NCBI RefSeq assembly: GCF_001648555.1 | Contig: NZ_LQXM01000020.1 | Span: forward strand, 1-64,000 | Direction: 5' to 3' | Length of the DNA stretch: 64,000 nt | Source of the DNA: Rossellomorea aquimaris TF-12 | GTDB taxonomy: Bacteria > Bacillota > Bacilli > Bacillales > Bacillaceae_B | In this document: piece by piece, positions 27,072 through 36,806 of the stretch | How positions within the stretch are numbered: position 1 is the first letter of the stretch | Layout: every line of letters begins with the position of its first letter | Notes under the pieces: generated by a model | Seen by the model: only the letters and a program-made list of their open reading frames with translations | Databases searched by the model: none | What the model was told of the DNA's origin: nothing | Program-made: the position numbers and the translations under genes

Positions 27072-27100
27072 AACAGCCAGTCCATAATGGACTGACTGTT
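27072..27100 (-). terminator. Terminator of the small lipoprotein gene
   Basis: Stem AACAGCCAGTCCA / TGGACTGACTGTT (one mismatch) with T-rich sequence on the minus-strand side. Confidence 0.75.
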
Positions 27101-27108
27101 CTTTATTA

Positions 27109-27264
27109 TTATTCTTCGGTGCTACCTTCTTCAGTGTTAGATTCTTCTTCCATGTTTTCTTCTGTACCTGTGTCTTCTTCTGTGTCACTGCTGCATCCGG
27201 CTGCGAAAGCTACGACTGATAGTGCTGTCATTAACATTAATAACCACTTTTTCATACTTTTCAT
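27109..27264 (-). CDS. Small acidic lipoprotein, 51 residues
   Basis: MKSMKKWLLMLMTALSVVAF and then AAGC form a signal peptide and lipobox (Cys24). The mature part is only 28 residues, made of S, T, E, D, G and N, with seven or more glutamates in runs. AGGAGG lies 7 bases before the ATG. It has its own terminator, so it is probably expressed alone. Function unknown; such tiny acidic lipoproteins are common in Bacillaceae but poorly described. Confidence 0.8.
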   Translation of the reverse strand: MKSMKKWLLMLMTALSVVAFAAGCSSDTEEDTGTEENMEEESNTEEGSTEE

Positions 27265-27401
27265 TATTAAGCCTCCTAATTATGCTGCATGTAATCAACT
27301 ACATCTCTATCATACTGATTATCTGCGAAAACAGAAGGCTTTTTACTTTTATTTAACATAGATTCAGACTTTATTTACACTCTAACTACACCATTTACAA
27401 T

Positions 27402-28196
27402 TCACCTATCTTGTAGACTTGGTACTTTCACAGGAGCAATCAATGCCTTTATTTCATCGATGTTATTCTTTTGAATAAGATCAATAATTTTACTTCCTAC
27501 CACCACTCCATCACAACTTTTTGTCATTTCTATAACATGTTCAGGAGTAGATATTCCAAACCCCGCAAGAACCGGAACATCACTATATTCTTTTAGAATG
27601 TTGAGATGGTTAGAGATACTATTGTCAAATCCCCTTCGAGCACCTGTAATACCATTGATTGTAACAGCATACAGAAATCCTTCAGTCTTTTGAGCTAGTT
27701 CTTGAATTCTTTCAATAGAACTGGTTAACGTAGCCAGCTGGACGATGGCTATTTCATACCGTTCTGAAGGATTTTTAACTAAATCATGATGTTCTAATGG
27801 TAAATCTGGAATGATAACACCATCTACTCCGGCTTTCTGACAATCATGAAAGAAACAATCTACTCCATAAGCGAAAATAGGGTTAATATAAGACATAAAT
27901 ACTAATGGTACATTAATTTCATTTCTTCTTTCTCGTAATTTCCTAAACACTAGAGATAGTGAAGTCCCATTTTTTAATGCACGCTTTCCAGCTTCTTGTA
28001 TCGTTGGACCGTCAGCCACAGGGTCGGAAAAAGGAATTCCCACTTCAATAGCTGTAGCTCCATTCTCTTCAAGCATAATGAGGTCATCAATGAATTGTTC
28101 CATCCCTCCGTCCCCAGCCATTACATAAGGGATAAATAGTTTATTCCCCCGGTCTAATTCAGATTGTAGCGTTTGTTCAAGAAACATCTTACCCAC
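27402..28196 (-). CDS. trpA: Tryptophan synthase alpha subunit
   Basis: Cleaves indole-3-glycerol phosphate to indole and glyceraldehyde 3-phosphate; indole passes to the beta subunit. The 264-residue TIM barrel has [20 protein letters not shown], with the catalytic Glu and Asp, and VLAGFGIS near the phosphate site. Its start overlaps the end of trpB by 8 bases. Last gene of the operon. No terminator hairpin is obvious in the 130 bases after it. Confidence 0.97.
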   Translation of the reverse strand: MGKMFLEQTLQSELDRGNKLFIPYVMAGDGGMEQFIDDLIMLEENGATAIEVGIPFSDPVADGPTIQEAGKRALKNGTSLSLVFRKLRERRNEINVPLVFMSYINPIFAYGVDCFFHDCQKAGVDGVIIPDLPLEHHDLVKNPSERYEIAIVQLATLTSSIERIQELAQKTEGFLYAVTINGITGARRGFDNSISNHLNILKEYSDVPVLAGFGISTPEHVIEMTKSCDGVVVGSKIIDLIQKNNIDEIKALIAPVKVPSLQDR

Positions 28197-29391
28197 GATT
28201 ATTACCTCCTATCAGCTCTTTTACTTGTTCAACATCTTTATCTCCCCTACCTGACAAACAAATAACAACGGATTCATCAGAATTCATTTTTTTTGCGAGC
28301 CTAACAGCGTATGCCACAGCATGTGAGCTTTCCAATGCCGGAATAATTCCTTCTGATTGAGATAATAGTTTAAATGCTTCTAAACTTTCAGAATCTGTAA
28401 TAGATGCATAGTTAACACGATTGATTTCTTTTAAATAACTATGTTCAGGACCTACTCCTGGATAGTCCAATCCGGCAGAAATGGAGTGAGCTTCTTGAAT
28501 CTGTCCTTCCTGGCTTTGGAGGAGATACATCATACTTCCATGTAATATACCAACACTGCCTTTTGTTAAAGTGGCAGCATGCTTTTCTGTCTCTACTCCA
28601 GAACCCGCTGCTTCTATTCCATATAGCTTTACTTCGTGATCGTTAAGAAAGGGATAGAACATTCCTATTGCATTACTTCCCCCTCCAACACACGCTACAA
28701 TTGCTTGAGGTAATGAATTCTCCTTTTGTAAGAATTGTTCCTTCGTTTCTTTCCCTATTACACTTTGGAAATCCCTCACCATTTTAGGAAATGGGTGTGG
28801 CCCCAGTACTGAACCAATGATGTAATGTGTGTCTTCAACATTTGCCACCCAGTAGCGTAGAGCTTCATTTACTGCATCTTTCAAGGTTGCACTTCCTTGC
28901 TTGACACTAACAACTTTTGCACCTAATAGCTCCATTCTAAATACATTCAGCTTCTGTCTTCGAATATCTTCTTCCCCCATATAGATGACGCATTCCAGGT
29001 TAAGAAGAGCACATACTGTGGCTGTTGCAACTCCATGTTGGCCTGCTCCCGTTTCAGCCACAATTTTTCTTTTCCCCATTCTCTCCGCTAATAATGCTTG
29101 ACCGATTGTATTGTTAATTTTATGAGCACCTGTATGATTGAGATCCTCACGTTTTAAGTAAATCTTTGCTCCACCTATCTGTTTAGATAAATTTTCAGCG
29201 TAATAGAGTGGGTTTTCTCTCCCAACATAATCTTTCAAGTAACTTGCTAATTTTGTTTTAAATTCTTCATCCTTTAAAGCCTCTTCATATGCTACTTCTA
29301 ATTCCTTCACTGCCTTCATTAATGTTTCTGGAACATATCTCCCACCAAATTGTCCAAATAAACCCTTATTATCCGGTTGTGCATATACCAT
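28189..29391 (-). CDS. trpB: Tryptophan synthase beta subunit
   Basis: PLP enzyme joining indole and serine. 400 residues with the PLP lysine in HTGAHKINN (Lys91) and the phosphate-binding loop VGGGSNAIG. Length and motifs match the TrpB1 form that pairs with TrpA. It lies 24 bases after trpF, with its own AGGAGG-like site. Confidence 0.97.
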   Translation of the reverse strand: MVYAQPDNKGLFGQFGGRYVPETLMKAVKELEVAYEEALKDEEFKTKLASYLKDYVGRENPLYYAENLSKQIGGAKIYLKREDLNHTGAHKINNTIGQALLAERMGKRKIVAETGAGQHGVATATVCALLNLECVIYMGEEDIRRQKLNVFRMELLGAKVVSVKQGSATLKDAVNEALRYWVANVEDTHYIIGSVLGPHPFPKMVRDFQSVIGKETKEQFLQKENSLPQAIVACVGGGSNAIGMFYPFLNDHEVKLYGIEAAGSGVETEKHAATLTKGSVGILHGSMMYLLQSQEGQIQEAHSISAGLDYPGVGPEHSYLKEINRVNYASITDSESLEAFKLLSQSEGIIPALESSHAVAYAVRLAKKMNSDESVVICLSGRGDKDVEQVKELIGGNNRG

Positions 29392-29415
29392 GTAATCTCC
29401 TCCTAGTTTTATAGG

Positions 29416-30051
29416 TTATAATGATAAATTTTCGTATTCTTCATCAGCCATCTGGACAATTCTCACAAACTCTTTTATCTTCTTTTGATCTTTTATCCTT
29501 TCTGTCTCTACTCCGCTAGATACATCCACCATATAGGGACGGACCTTCATTACTGCTTCACGGACATTTTCTGAGTTCAATCCCCCAGCTAAAATCAATT
29601 TTTTCCCTTTTAAATCTATGCTTTCTAAATAGTTCCAATCAAAAACGGTTCCATTTCCCCCTCGATAAGGACCTTTACCACTATCCACTAATACCATTTC
29701 TTCTTCATAATCCTTTACAAGAAGTAAATCGTATTTTTCTTTTACCGAGAATGCTTTCACATAAGGTATACCTAATTGCTTACAGAATCTCGCTGTTTCA
29801 TCCCCATGGAGTTGAACATAATCTAGTTGCACTCTTTTGGAAATCTCGATTAATTCCTGTTTCGTCGCATTTACAAAGACACCTATTTTGATGACATCTT
29901 TAGGTAGTTGTGCACTAATATTAGCAGCAGACTCCACATCTATGTTTCTCCTGCTCTCTGCAAAAACAAACCCAATGGCATGAGCCCCTGCTTCAATGGC
30001 CCATTTTGCCTCCTCTATTCGTTGAATTCCACAAATCTTTATTTTTGTCAT
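29416..30051 (-). CDS. trpF: Phosphoribosylanthranilate isomerase
   Basis: Amadori rearrangement of phosphoribosylanthranilate in Trp synthesis. 211-residue TIM barrel with Cys7 in KICGI, the catalytic Asp in LVDSGKG, and DVSSGVE at the phosphate site. Overlaps trpC by 4 bases (ATGA). A copy of the recurring word GGGACGGACCT at 29536-29546 lies in its coding sequence (the VRP segment before YMVDVSSG). Confidence 0.96.
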   Translation of the reverse strand: MTKIKICGIQRIEEAKWAIEAGAHAIGFVFAESRRNIDVESAANISAQLPKDVIKIGVFVNATKQELIEISKRVQLDYVQLHGDETARFCKQLGIPYVKAFSVKEKYDLLLVKDYEEEMVLVDSGKGPYRGGNGTVFDWNYLESIDLKGKKLILAGGLNSENVREAVMKVRPYMVDVSSGVETERIKDQKKIKEFVRIVQMADEEYENLSL

Positions 30052-30836
30052 CGGATCACGCCCTTTGGTACCTTTAGGGTTACTAGTTTAGAAGATACAT
30101 TGTCACTTTTCATTAATGTTTCCCCAACTAATAGACCATGTGCACCTGCTTTAGCTGCACGAGCAGCATCCGCTTCATTTTCAATACCGCTTTCACTTAT
30201 GAAAACAATATCCTTATCTTTCATGAAAGGCCCTAGCGTTTCAGTAATGGCTAAATCCACTTGAAATGTTTTTAAATTTCGATTATTTACACCAATGATT
30301 TTTGCACCAATGAAAAGGGCTGTTTTTAACTCATCTTCATTATGGACCTCTACAAGTACTTCAAGATCTCGTTCCGTTGCATATACATATAGTTCTTGTA
30401 ATCGATCAAGCTTTAATGCTGCTACTATTAATAAAATGACGGTTGCCCCTGCATCTCTGGCTCGATCAATTTGAATCTCATCAATTATAAAGTCCTTACA
30501 TAAAATGGGGAGATTGACTGCTTCCCGAACATTCGCCAAGTCATCTATACATCCTTTAAAGAAAGGAGTATCGGTTAAGACCGATATAGCAACAGCACCT
30601 GCTCTTTCATATGCCAAGGCTTGGTGGGGCGGGTCTACCTCCACCTTAATATCTCCTTTAGAAGGAGAGGCTCTCTTTATTTCTGCAATGACTTGTAATG
30701 ATTGAGCATGTTTCAATGAATGGAATAAAGAATGGGTAGGGTGAGGCTCTTGATTGAAAATCTGATATCCTTTTTTCTTTAACTCCATTACTTCTGTTTT
30801 CTTTTTTTCAATGATTGTATCTAACATCGTTGTCAT
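30048..30836 (-). CDS. trpC: Indole-3-glycerol phosphate synthase
   Basis: Ring closure and decarboxylation of CdRP to indole-3-glycerol phosphate. 262 residues with EIKRASPSKG (catalytic Glu and Lys), CKDFIID and VNNRNLKTF, and the phosphate-binding SESGI. It starts one base after the trpD stop, so the two are tightly coupled. Confidence 0.97.
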   Translation of the reverse strand: MTTMLDTIIEKKKTEVMELKKKGYQIFNQEPHPTHSLFHSLKHAQSLQVIAEIKRASPSKGDIKVEVDPPHQALAYERAGAVAISVLTDTPFFKGCIDDLANVREAVNLPILCKDFIIDEIQIDRARDAGATVILLIVAALKLDRLQELYVYATERDLEVLVEVHNEDELKTALFIGAKIIGVNNRNLKTFQVDLAITETLGPFMKDKDIVFISESGIENEADAARAAKAGAHGLLVGETLMKSDNVSSKLVTLKVPKGVIR

Positions 30837-31862
30837 TTACATCACCTGCTTTCTTTGTTCCTGACTAAACCTGATAAGGGATTGTAGTTTTTCTCTCGCA
30901 CTGCCAGAGCATATGCTTTCCCTTGCTAATTTCACACCCTCATTAATGGAGGATGCTTTCCCATGAGCAAAGAGAGCGATACCAGCATTAAAAAGGACTG
31001 TATCCAAATAAGAGCCTTTTTCCCCCTTTAATACTTGTTCAAGAATGCCCGCATTTTCCTTTGCATTTCCACCTCTAATTTCGGAATTTGGATAATAAGG
31101 TAACCCCACTTCCTCACCAGTTATGGTAAATGGAGTGAGCTTTCCGTTCTCCAGAAGGACTAAATGGTTTTCTCCAGCTAGAGATGCTTCATCCATATAG
31201 TCAGCTCCATTTAGAATGATGGCTCGACTTCTTCCTAATTCATGTAAAACCTTCCCCATTGTTTCAAGCTTATCCCGGCGGTAAACACCAACAAGTTGTG
31301 AGTCTAGCTGAATGGGGTTTGTTAAGGGACCAATTAAATTAAAAATGGTGGGAATGCTCAATTCTTTGCGTACATTCATTATCTTCTTTAGTCCAGAGTG
31401 AACATGCGGTGCAAAAAGAAACGCCATGTTGAATTCCTCAAGTAAGTTCTCTATCTCATCAGGTTGAAAATCTAGGGCTATCCCAAGATGCTCAAGAACA
31501 TCGGCACTTCCCGTTTTACTGGAAATACTTCTATTTCCATGTTTCGCTACCTTCACTCCAGCTCCAGCTAAAACAAATGCACTTGTAGTACTAATGTTAA
31601 AGCTTTGAGAACCATCTCCACCTGTTCCACAATTATCTATTACACCAGACACACTACTCTTAATTGGCATGGCTTTTTCCCTTAACACTTCGACTAAGCC
31701 TGTAATTTCTTCAACTGTTTCACCCTTCATTGTTAAAAAAGAGAGGAAACTGGCGATTTCACTTTTCTTTGTTTCTTCCAAAAACAATTCTCTTACTGCT
31801 CTTCTCATCTCTGCTCTGCTTAATGAATCACCGTTAGAAAGTTTCAATAGATACTGTTTCAC
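30837..31862 (-). CDS. trpD: Anthranilate phosphoribosyltransferase
   Basis: Transfers phosphoribose from PRPP to anthranilate. 341 residues; PRPP-binding motif DNCGTGGDGSQSFNIST and the anthranilate segment KHGNRSISSKTGSADVLE are intact. The GTG start has GAAAGGAG upstream and overlaps the end of trpG by 29 bases. Confidence 0.96.
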   Translation of the reverse strand: MKQYLLKLSNGDSLSRAEMRRAVRELFLEETKKSEIASFLSFLTMKGETVEEITGLVEVLREKAMPIKSSVSGVIDNCGTGGDGSQSFNISTTSAFVLAGAGVKVAKHGNRSISSKTGSADVLEHLGIALDFQPDEIENLLEEFNMAFLFAPHVHSGLKKIMNVRKELSIPTIFNLIGPLTNPIQLDSQLVGVYRRDKLETMGKVLHELGRSRAIILNGADYMDEASLAGENHLVLLENGKLTPFTITGEEVGLPYYPNSEIRGGNAKENAGILEQVLKGEKGSYLDTVLFNAGIALFAHGKASSINEGVKLARESICSGSAREKLQSLIRFSQEQRKQVM

Positions 31863-32445
31863 GGTTATTCTCCTTTCTCATCTCATCTAAAAAATTTCCA
31901 ATCATTCTTTTTCCTGAAAGTGTACCAATGGATTCAGGGTGGAATTGGACCCCATATAATGGGTATTTTCTATGCTTAATGGCCATTATTTCTTCATCAT
32001 CCATAGCAAGTGCCACAGCTTCTATTGATGGAGGCAACGTTCCTTTTTTTATAACAAGTGAGTGATATCTCATCACTTCCAGTGGTTGTGATAAATACTG
32101 AAACACCCCTCCTCCATTGTGTTTAATAAGTGACGTCTTACCGTGCATAATTTGTTTAGCCACTTCAATTCTCGCTCCAAAAGCTGCCCCTATCGCCTGG
32201 TGACCTAAACAAACACCTAAAATCGGAATATCTGCATGAAAATTCCGTATAATCTGAATACAAATCCCTGCATCCTCTGGATTTCCTGGTCCTGGAGATA
32301 AGACAATTCCTAATGGATTCAATTGTTTAATCTCTTCCAGGGAAATTCTATCGTTTCGTTTGACGATTACGTCTTCTCCTAACTCTTCTAGATATTGATA
32401 AAGGTTATACGTAAAAGAATCGTAGTTATCAATGAGTACTATCAT
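31834..32445 (-). CDS. trpG: Anthranilate synthase glutamine amidotransferase subunit (TrpG/PabA type)
   Basis: Supplies ammonia from glutamine to TrpE. 203-residue class I amidotransferase with Cys79 in GVCLGHQ and the His-Glu pair in FHPES. It overlaps trpE by 4 bases. In B. subtilis the equivalent PabA lies in the folate operon and serves both pathways; here it lies inside the trp operon, so it may be dedicated to tryptophan. Confidence 0.95.
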   Translation of the reverse strand: MIVLIDNYDSFTYNLYQYLEELGEDVIVKRNDRISLEEIKQLNPLGIVLSPGPGNPEDAGICIQIIRNFHADIPILGVCLGHQAIGAAFGARIEVAKQIMHGKTSLIKHNGGGVFQYLSQPLEVMRYHSLVIKKGTLPPSIEAVALAMDDEEIMAIKHRKYPLYGVQFHPESIGTLSGKRMIGNFLDEMRKENNRETVSIETF

Positions 32446-33839
32446 TCTTTCACCTCCAATAAAGACTTTGCTTTATTCATGGTTTCTTCATATTCACTTA
32501 AGGGATCTGAGTCATAGACAACACCCGCTCCAGCTTGGACGTATGCTATATTGTCTTTTAGTACCATTGTTCGAATGGCTAATGCAAAATCCAGATTTCC
32601 ATTTACCCCAATGTATCCAACAGCTCCTGAATAGACTCCACGTTTTGCTGCTTCTAGCTCATTGATTAGTTGCATTGCTCTAATTTTTGGTGCACCGCTA
32701 ACTGTCCCAGCTGGCAAACAACTTTTTAAGGCTTCTAAAGGAGAGACCTCTTCTTTTAAAACACCTTTCACTTCTGAAACGATATGCATCACATGTTTAT
32801 AGCGCTCTATAATCATTGTTTTAGATAGTGAAATCGTGCCAATATCACATATTCTACCTAAATCATTTCTTCCTAAATCAACAAGCATTCGATGTTCTGC
32901 TAATTCCTTTTCATCTGACAGTAATTCCTTTTCTAAATCATGATCTTCCTCTTCTGTTACCCCTCTCTTACGAGTACCTGCTATTGGATTAGTCGTAACG
33001 GATTGCCCCTGAACACTTACTAAACTTTCCGGTGATGTTCCAAGTATTACATATTCATCAAAATCAATAAAAAACATATATGGAGAAGGATTTGACTTTC
33101 TTAAGCTCCGGTAAAAAGAAAAAGGATTTCCACTAAAAGGAGCTTCTAGTCTCTGAGATAGTACCACCTGGAACACTTCTCCTTTTTTGATATGCTCTTT
33201 GGCGATTTCCACTTTTTTCATAAATTCTTCTTTTGATGTACTACTTTCAAAGTTCATTTCATTTACTCGATCTTTGTCTATATCTAGATATACACTGGTT
33301 AATTCATTTTCAATCTCTTCGACCTTATCATGAAGGTTAACCTGTTTTTCTTTTATCCATGGTTCTAAAACAACAATAAACACCTTTTGTTCAGCGTGAT
33401 CAAATACGACGATATTTTCATAAAACATGAGATGAATATCTGGCATCTTTATCTGATCACCTATTACAGGACCAATCTCCTCAAATTGACGAATGACATC
33501 ATAAGCCAAGTATCCAACCCCACCTCCAACAAAAGGGAGATCAACTTCCATTAACTCATTTGTAGGAATCATTCCCTGAATATGCTCAATTGGATTTCCT
33601 TCCAGTTCTTCCACTTCACCTGAATGTAGATGGTTGATTTGAATGTGATTCCCTGTAGCTATGCATTCTAAAAATGGATTACTGCCGACAAATGAATACC
33701 GACCGGATTGTTCATGCTTTAAAGAACTCTCCAATAAAAATTTTTTCCTGCCCTTTAAGGATTGAAATAATGAAATAGGAGTAAATAAATCTCCATTTAT
33801 TTCTTTTACCTCATATTTTAACGATTGTTTTGTTATCAA
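32442..33839 (-). CDS. trpE: Anthranilate synthase component I
   Basis: Chorismate to anthranilate, first step of Trp synthesis. 465 residues with the chorismate-binding C-terminal domain (PIAGTRKRG, ELAEHRMLVDLGRND, VSGAPKIRAMQLI, YSGAVGY). TTG at 33839 is chosen because GGAGG lies 7 bases upstream and MITKQSLKYEVKEI is a typical TrpE start; the frame is open to 33866, but that stretch has no site and abuts the T-box terminator. Confidence 0.96.
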   Translation of the reverse strand: MITKQSLKYEVKEINGDLFTPISLFQSLKGRKKFLLESSLKHEQSGRYSFVGSNPFLECIATGNHIQINHLHSGEVEELEGNPIEHIQGMIPTNELMEVDLPFVGGGVGYLAYDVIRQFEEIGPVIGDQIKMPDIHLMFYENIVVFDHAEQKVFIVVLEPWIKEKQVNLHDKVEEIENELTSVYLDIDKDRVNEMNFESSTSKEEFMKKVEIAKEHIKKGEVFQVVLSQRLEAPFSGNPFSFYRSLRKSNPSPYMFFIDFDEYVILGTSPESLVSVQGQSVTTNPIAGTRKRGVTEEEDHDLEKELLSDEKELAEHRMLVDLGRNDLGRICDIGTISLSKTMIIERYKHVMHIVSEVKGVLKEEVSPLEALKSCLPAGTVSGAPKIRAMQLINELEAAKRGVYSGAVGYIGVNGNLDFALAIRTMVLKDNIAYVQAGAGVVYDSDPLSEYEETMNKAKSLLEVKE

Positions 33840-33877
33840 TTGAATTCCTCCACTTCTTACTTTCATTTCAGACCAAC

Positions 33878-34156
33878 AAAAAAAGCCCCCTATGAATCAC
33901 ATGTTTTCTGTGTTCATAGAGGACGATCCTAACCGCGGTGCCACCTCAGATTGGGGTAAATGCATTACCCCCTCTTCTTCAAGTACGGGGTTTTAATAAC
34001 CCGATACTCTATCCTGATAACGGTGGAATTCCGTACAATCCTACTTCCATTCAGACTGTCTCTCATAAGTCCATTCCAGACAAGCTATCATGTTAAGGTC
34101 TCACCATCCTTAACTCTCTGTAATGCATCACTTGAATGTACTCCTCTTACTCAACG
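33878..34156 (-). promoter_or_regulatory. T-box riboswitch 2 of trp operon (proximal), tryptophan specifier
   Basis: The antiterminator core AGGTGGCACCGCGG (33945-33932) is followed by a terminator stem CCTCTATGAAC / GTTCATAGGGGG and seven T ending at 33878. In Stem I, GGAATGGACTTATGAG gives a TGG specifier at 34073-34071. It directly precedes trpE. Confidence 0.92.
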
Positions 34157-34193
34157 ATTTACTATTAAAATGTTAGCTGAAGAAATTTGAAAA

Positions 34194-34464
34194 TAAAAAA
34201 AGGCACCTCGATATCCTAAAAAAGGACGAGATACCCGTGGTGCCACCTTCGTTGACTGTAAAAACAGTCCACTTAATCGTATCGAAGCCAACAAAGCTTG
34301 AATACGTGTCTTTTGTAACGATAAGACATTCGCCAAAGCCTACTCTCTGGAAAAAAGATTTCGGTTTGGAAGCTCAGAAGTCCATTCCTTTAAACATTCA
34401 CACTAGTTCACACCAACCACTAGCTCTCTTAAGTGCCTGTTCAAAATACTCCTCTTCGTCAAAG
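34194..34464 (-). promoter_or_regulatory. T-box riboswitch 1 of trp operon (distal), tryptophan specifier
   Basis: A second complete T-box in the same orientation: core AAGGTGGCACCACGGG (34249-34234), terminator ending in seven T at about 34194, and GGAATGGACTTCTGAG in Stem I with TGG at 34384-34382. No ORF lies between the two T-boxes, so they act in series on one transcript. Confidence 0.92.
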
Positions 34465-34493
34465 CCATTCGCTCATTTAATTAATTGTTTATT

Positions 34494-34522
34494 ATAATAA
34501 TAGGTTTGTGATTGAATGTCAA
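34494..34522 (-). promoter_or_regulatory. trp operon promoter
   Basis: TTGACA, 17 bp, TATTAT on the minus strand, about 30 bases upstream of the distal T-box. A near-consensus sigma-A promoter. Confidence 0.8.
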
Positions 34523-34562
34523 CCAAATTTATTAATCATTTTATTTAACCAACTCTTATTGC

Positions 34563-35222
34563 TTATTTTAAGGTAATCATTATGGAATCACATATAGGTT
34601 TAAAACCTATGTTCATATAGATTTTATTAGATGTAGGGTTGTCTAGATCTGTGTAGAGAGTACAAAACGAGTAGTTATTTAATAATTCACGGCTTAGCTC
34701 AGCCACAACTGAGGATGCATATCCTTTCCCCCTATATTTCTTAGGCGTATATACTAGGTTGACGGTTATTCCATTATCCGTCTTTCTTGCCCTTCTAGCC
34801 ATGGAAACAGGGTGATTATCAACTACCCAAAGATATACAGACTGCTCATTCTCCACCATTTCTTTCGCACGATCAAGTGCATTTTTCATTGCCATTTCGC
34901 CAGTATTATCGATAAACCCAAGTAACCATTCTGATATTAGTTCGATATCTTTTGTATCAGCTCGTACCATTTCCCCTTCTGATATCGGTATCTGATTGAC
35001 TTCGTCTAGTTGATAAATTCGCTGATTCATGCGTACTTCATAACTTTTTCCTGTTAAATCACACCAAGCATGAGTTAGGAGAAGTGCTGTATTTTTTTCA
35101 GCAATTATCCCCGGAAAAGCCATATCTGATTCCTTACAAAATTGAAATAGTGCTTTTGCCACAGTTAAAACATCTTCTTTCTCAACTTCTTTTGTACTGA
35201 CAAGATAATGAGGAGGTGTAAG
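34563..35222 (-). pseudogene. GNAT family acetyltransferase, 5' end replaced by a dispersed repeat
   Basis: The C-terminal 220 residues read as a Bacillus GNAT protein: LLTPPHYLVS, RIYQLDEVNQIP, NHPVSMARRARKTDNGITVN, LVYTPKKYRGKGYASSVVAEL and FCTLYTDLDNPTSNKIY. Family members usually have about 50 to 70 residues before the TPPH segment. Here the frame upstream (to 35300) is encoded by the repeat at 35226-35317, with no ribosome binding site. I infer a truncated, probably silent gene. Confidence 0.75.
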
Positions 35223-35225
35223 GAG

Positions 35226-35317
35226 TCTCAACTCGCGCCCCGCGGAAAGCGAGCACCTGGAGCGGAAATCAACTACTACTCGCTTTATCAATACCCACAA
35301 AGTTTACGAAAACAGTC
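35226..35317 (-). repeat. Dispersed Bacillus-type repeat, copy B
   Basis: Minus strand reads GACTGTTTTCGTAAACTTTG, then GTTGATTTCCGCTCCAGGTG and CTCGCTTTCCGCGGGGCGCG. Locally GC-rich. Related to copies at 43087 and 50845. Words of this type are widespread in Bacillus genomes. Confidence 0.75.
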
Positions 35318-35353
35318 TTTATATTTTATTTCCTCTACTATTTAGTACAACGT

Positions 35354-35385
35354 AAAAAAGGATGGGTTATCCCCACCCTTTTTGA
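35354..35385 (-). terminator. Terminator of the PanF gene
   Basis: Minus-strand stem AAGGGTGGG / CCCATCCTT followed by T6, overlapping the last codons of panF. Confidence 0.7.
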
Positions 35386-36806
35386 TTATTTGACTTAGTA
35401 AAAATTGAAACGACAATATACACAACAAAGGAAAGAATGATTGGAAAGACAACTGTATGCATATCCAGGTAATTAGGTAAAAACATATGAAATAGAATAT
35501 AGGAAACCAAACCCGTTACCATGGATGCCAGTGCTCCATTAGCATTCCCTTTTTCCCAATAAAGCCCAAGAACAATTGGCCAAATAAATACAGCTTCAAG
35601 TCCTCCAAAGGAGAATAAATTTAACCAGATAATTAATTCCGGCGGACTTAAAGCCATAAGGAAAACCAAGACTCCAGTAATACTCGTTACCCAAAAGCTT
35701 ATTTTCTTTACTTGTTTTTCTTCTGCATCTTTATTGATATAGTTCATGTATACATCTTTTACAATAGCAGATGACACAATGAGTAATAATGAGTCGACAG
35801 TCGACATAATGGCGGCCATAGGAGCTGCGAGGACAATTCCCGCTAACCAGGGGGGCAGCACTTCTAATGCAAGAAGCGGCATTACTTTATCTGCTACTTC
35901 AATTCCTGGTACAACCGCCCTGGCAAGTACACCTGTTAAGTGCATTCCTAACATAATCGCTCCAACCACAATCGTTCCTATTATTAGCGCACGATGAAGA
36001 GATCTGGAATTCTTATAGCTCATTGCTCTAACGGCAACTTGAGGTAAACCAACTACACCGACACCTACTAAAATCCAAAAAGAAGAGATATATCGTGAGC
36101 TTAACTCTCCATTTGGACCATGAGGACTTAGTAGGTTAGGGTTCTCTGTCTGTAAATCCATCATGATCTTTTCCATGCCCCCACCAGCCATAATAGTGGC
36201 ACCTAATAAAATGATCGTCCCAATAAGCATTACGACACCTTGAATTGAATCAGTAATAGCTACAGCCTTGAATCCACCTATTATGACATACACCAGAACA
36301 GATACAGCAAAGATAAACAAGGCGCTTTCGTAAGTTAGCCCAGTTAAAGATTCAATTAGTCGAGCTCCTCCAACCCACTGAGCAATCATGGCAGCAAATA
36401 AGAATAGAATAATGCTAATTGCTGCTAGAATGGTAATGTAATTGTTTAGGTAACGTCCTTGTAAGTAATCGATAAGCGTAACGGCTTTATATTTCCTTGA
36501 CATAATGGCGAATTTTTTCCCTAATATTAACAGAACAAAATACCCTGTTACAACTTGAGACATGGCGAGAAGTACCCAGGATAGACCATACGTATATGCA
36601 GCACCGGGACCGCCTATAAAACTACTGGCACTGCCATATGTCGCAATCATCGTCATCGCTAATATGAAACCACCAAGTTGTCTACTCCCTAGAAAATATT
36701 CTTGTACAAAAGAATCCGCTTTATAGATATTTTTTGCAGAATATATTCCAACTAAGAAGATTATTACTAAAAATACAAATAATGGAATAATCGCAATGCT
36801 ATTCAT
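35367..36806 (-). CDS. panF: Sodium/pantothenate symporter
   Basis: Sodium-coupled uptake of pantothenate, precursor of coenzyme A. 479 residues, about 13 hydrophobic helices of the SSS family. Signature pieces include YFLGSRQLGGFILAMTMIAT, GGFKAVAITDSIQG and APMAAIMSTVDSLLL (sodium site). It starts inside the end of the YhdT gene (8-base overlap) with GAGGAGG upstream. The PanF/YhdT pairing supports the call over other SSS transporters. Confidence 0.88.
   Translation of the reverse strand: MNSIAIIPLFVFLVIIFLVGIYSAKNIYKADSFVQEYFLGSRQLGGFILAMTMIATYGSASSFIGGPGAAYTYGLSWVLLAMSQVVTGYFVLLILGKKFAIMSRKYKAVTLIDYLQGRYLNNYITILAAISIILFLFAAMIAQWVGGARLIESLTGLTYESALFIFAVSVLVYVIIGGFKAVAITDSIQGVVMLIGTIILLGATIMAGGGMEKIMMDLQTENPNLLSPHGPNGELSSRYISSFWILVGVGVVGLPQVAVRAMSYKNSRSLHRALIIGTIVVGAIMLGMHLTGVLARAVVPGIEVADKVMPLLALEVLPPWLAGIVLAAPMAAIMSTVDSLLLIVSSAIVKDVYMNYINKDAEEKQVKKISFWVTSITGVLVFLMALSPPELIIWLNLFSFGGLEAVFIWPIVLGLYWEKGNANGALASMVTGLVSYILFHMFLPNYLDMHTVVFPIILSFVVYIVVSIFTKSNNQKGWG

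Noticed and set aside
27119-27361. 80-codon rightward ORF over the small lipoprotein gene
   Set aside because: Antisense reading of the lipoprotein, which has a lipobox, a ribosome binding site and a terminator.
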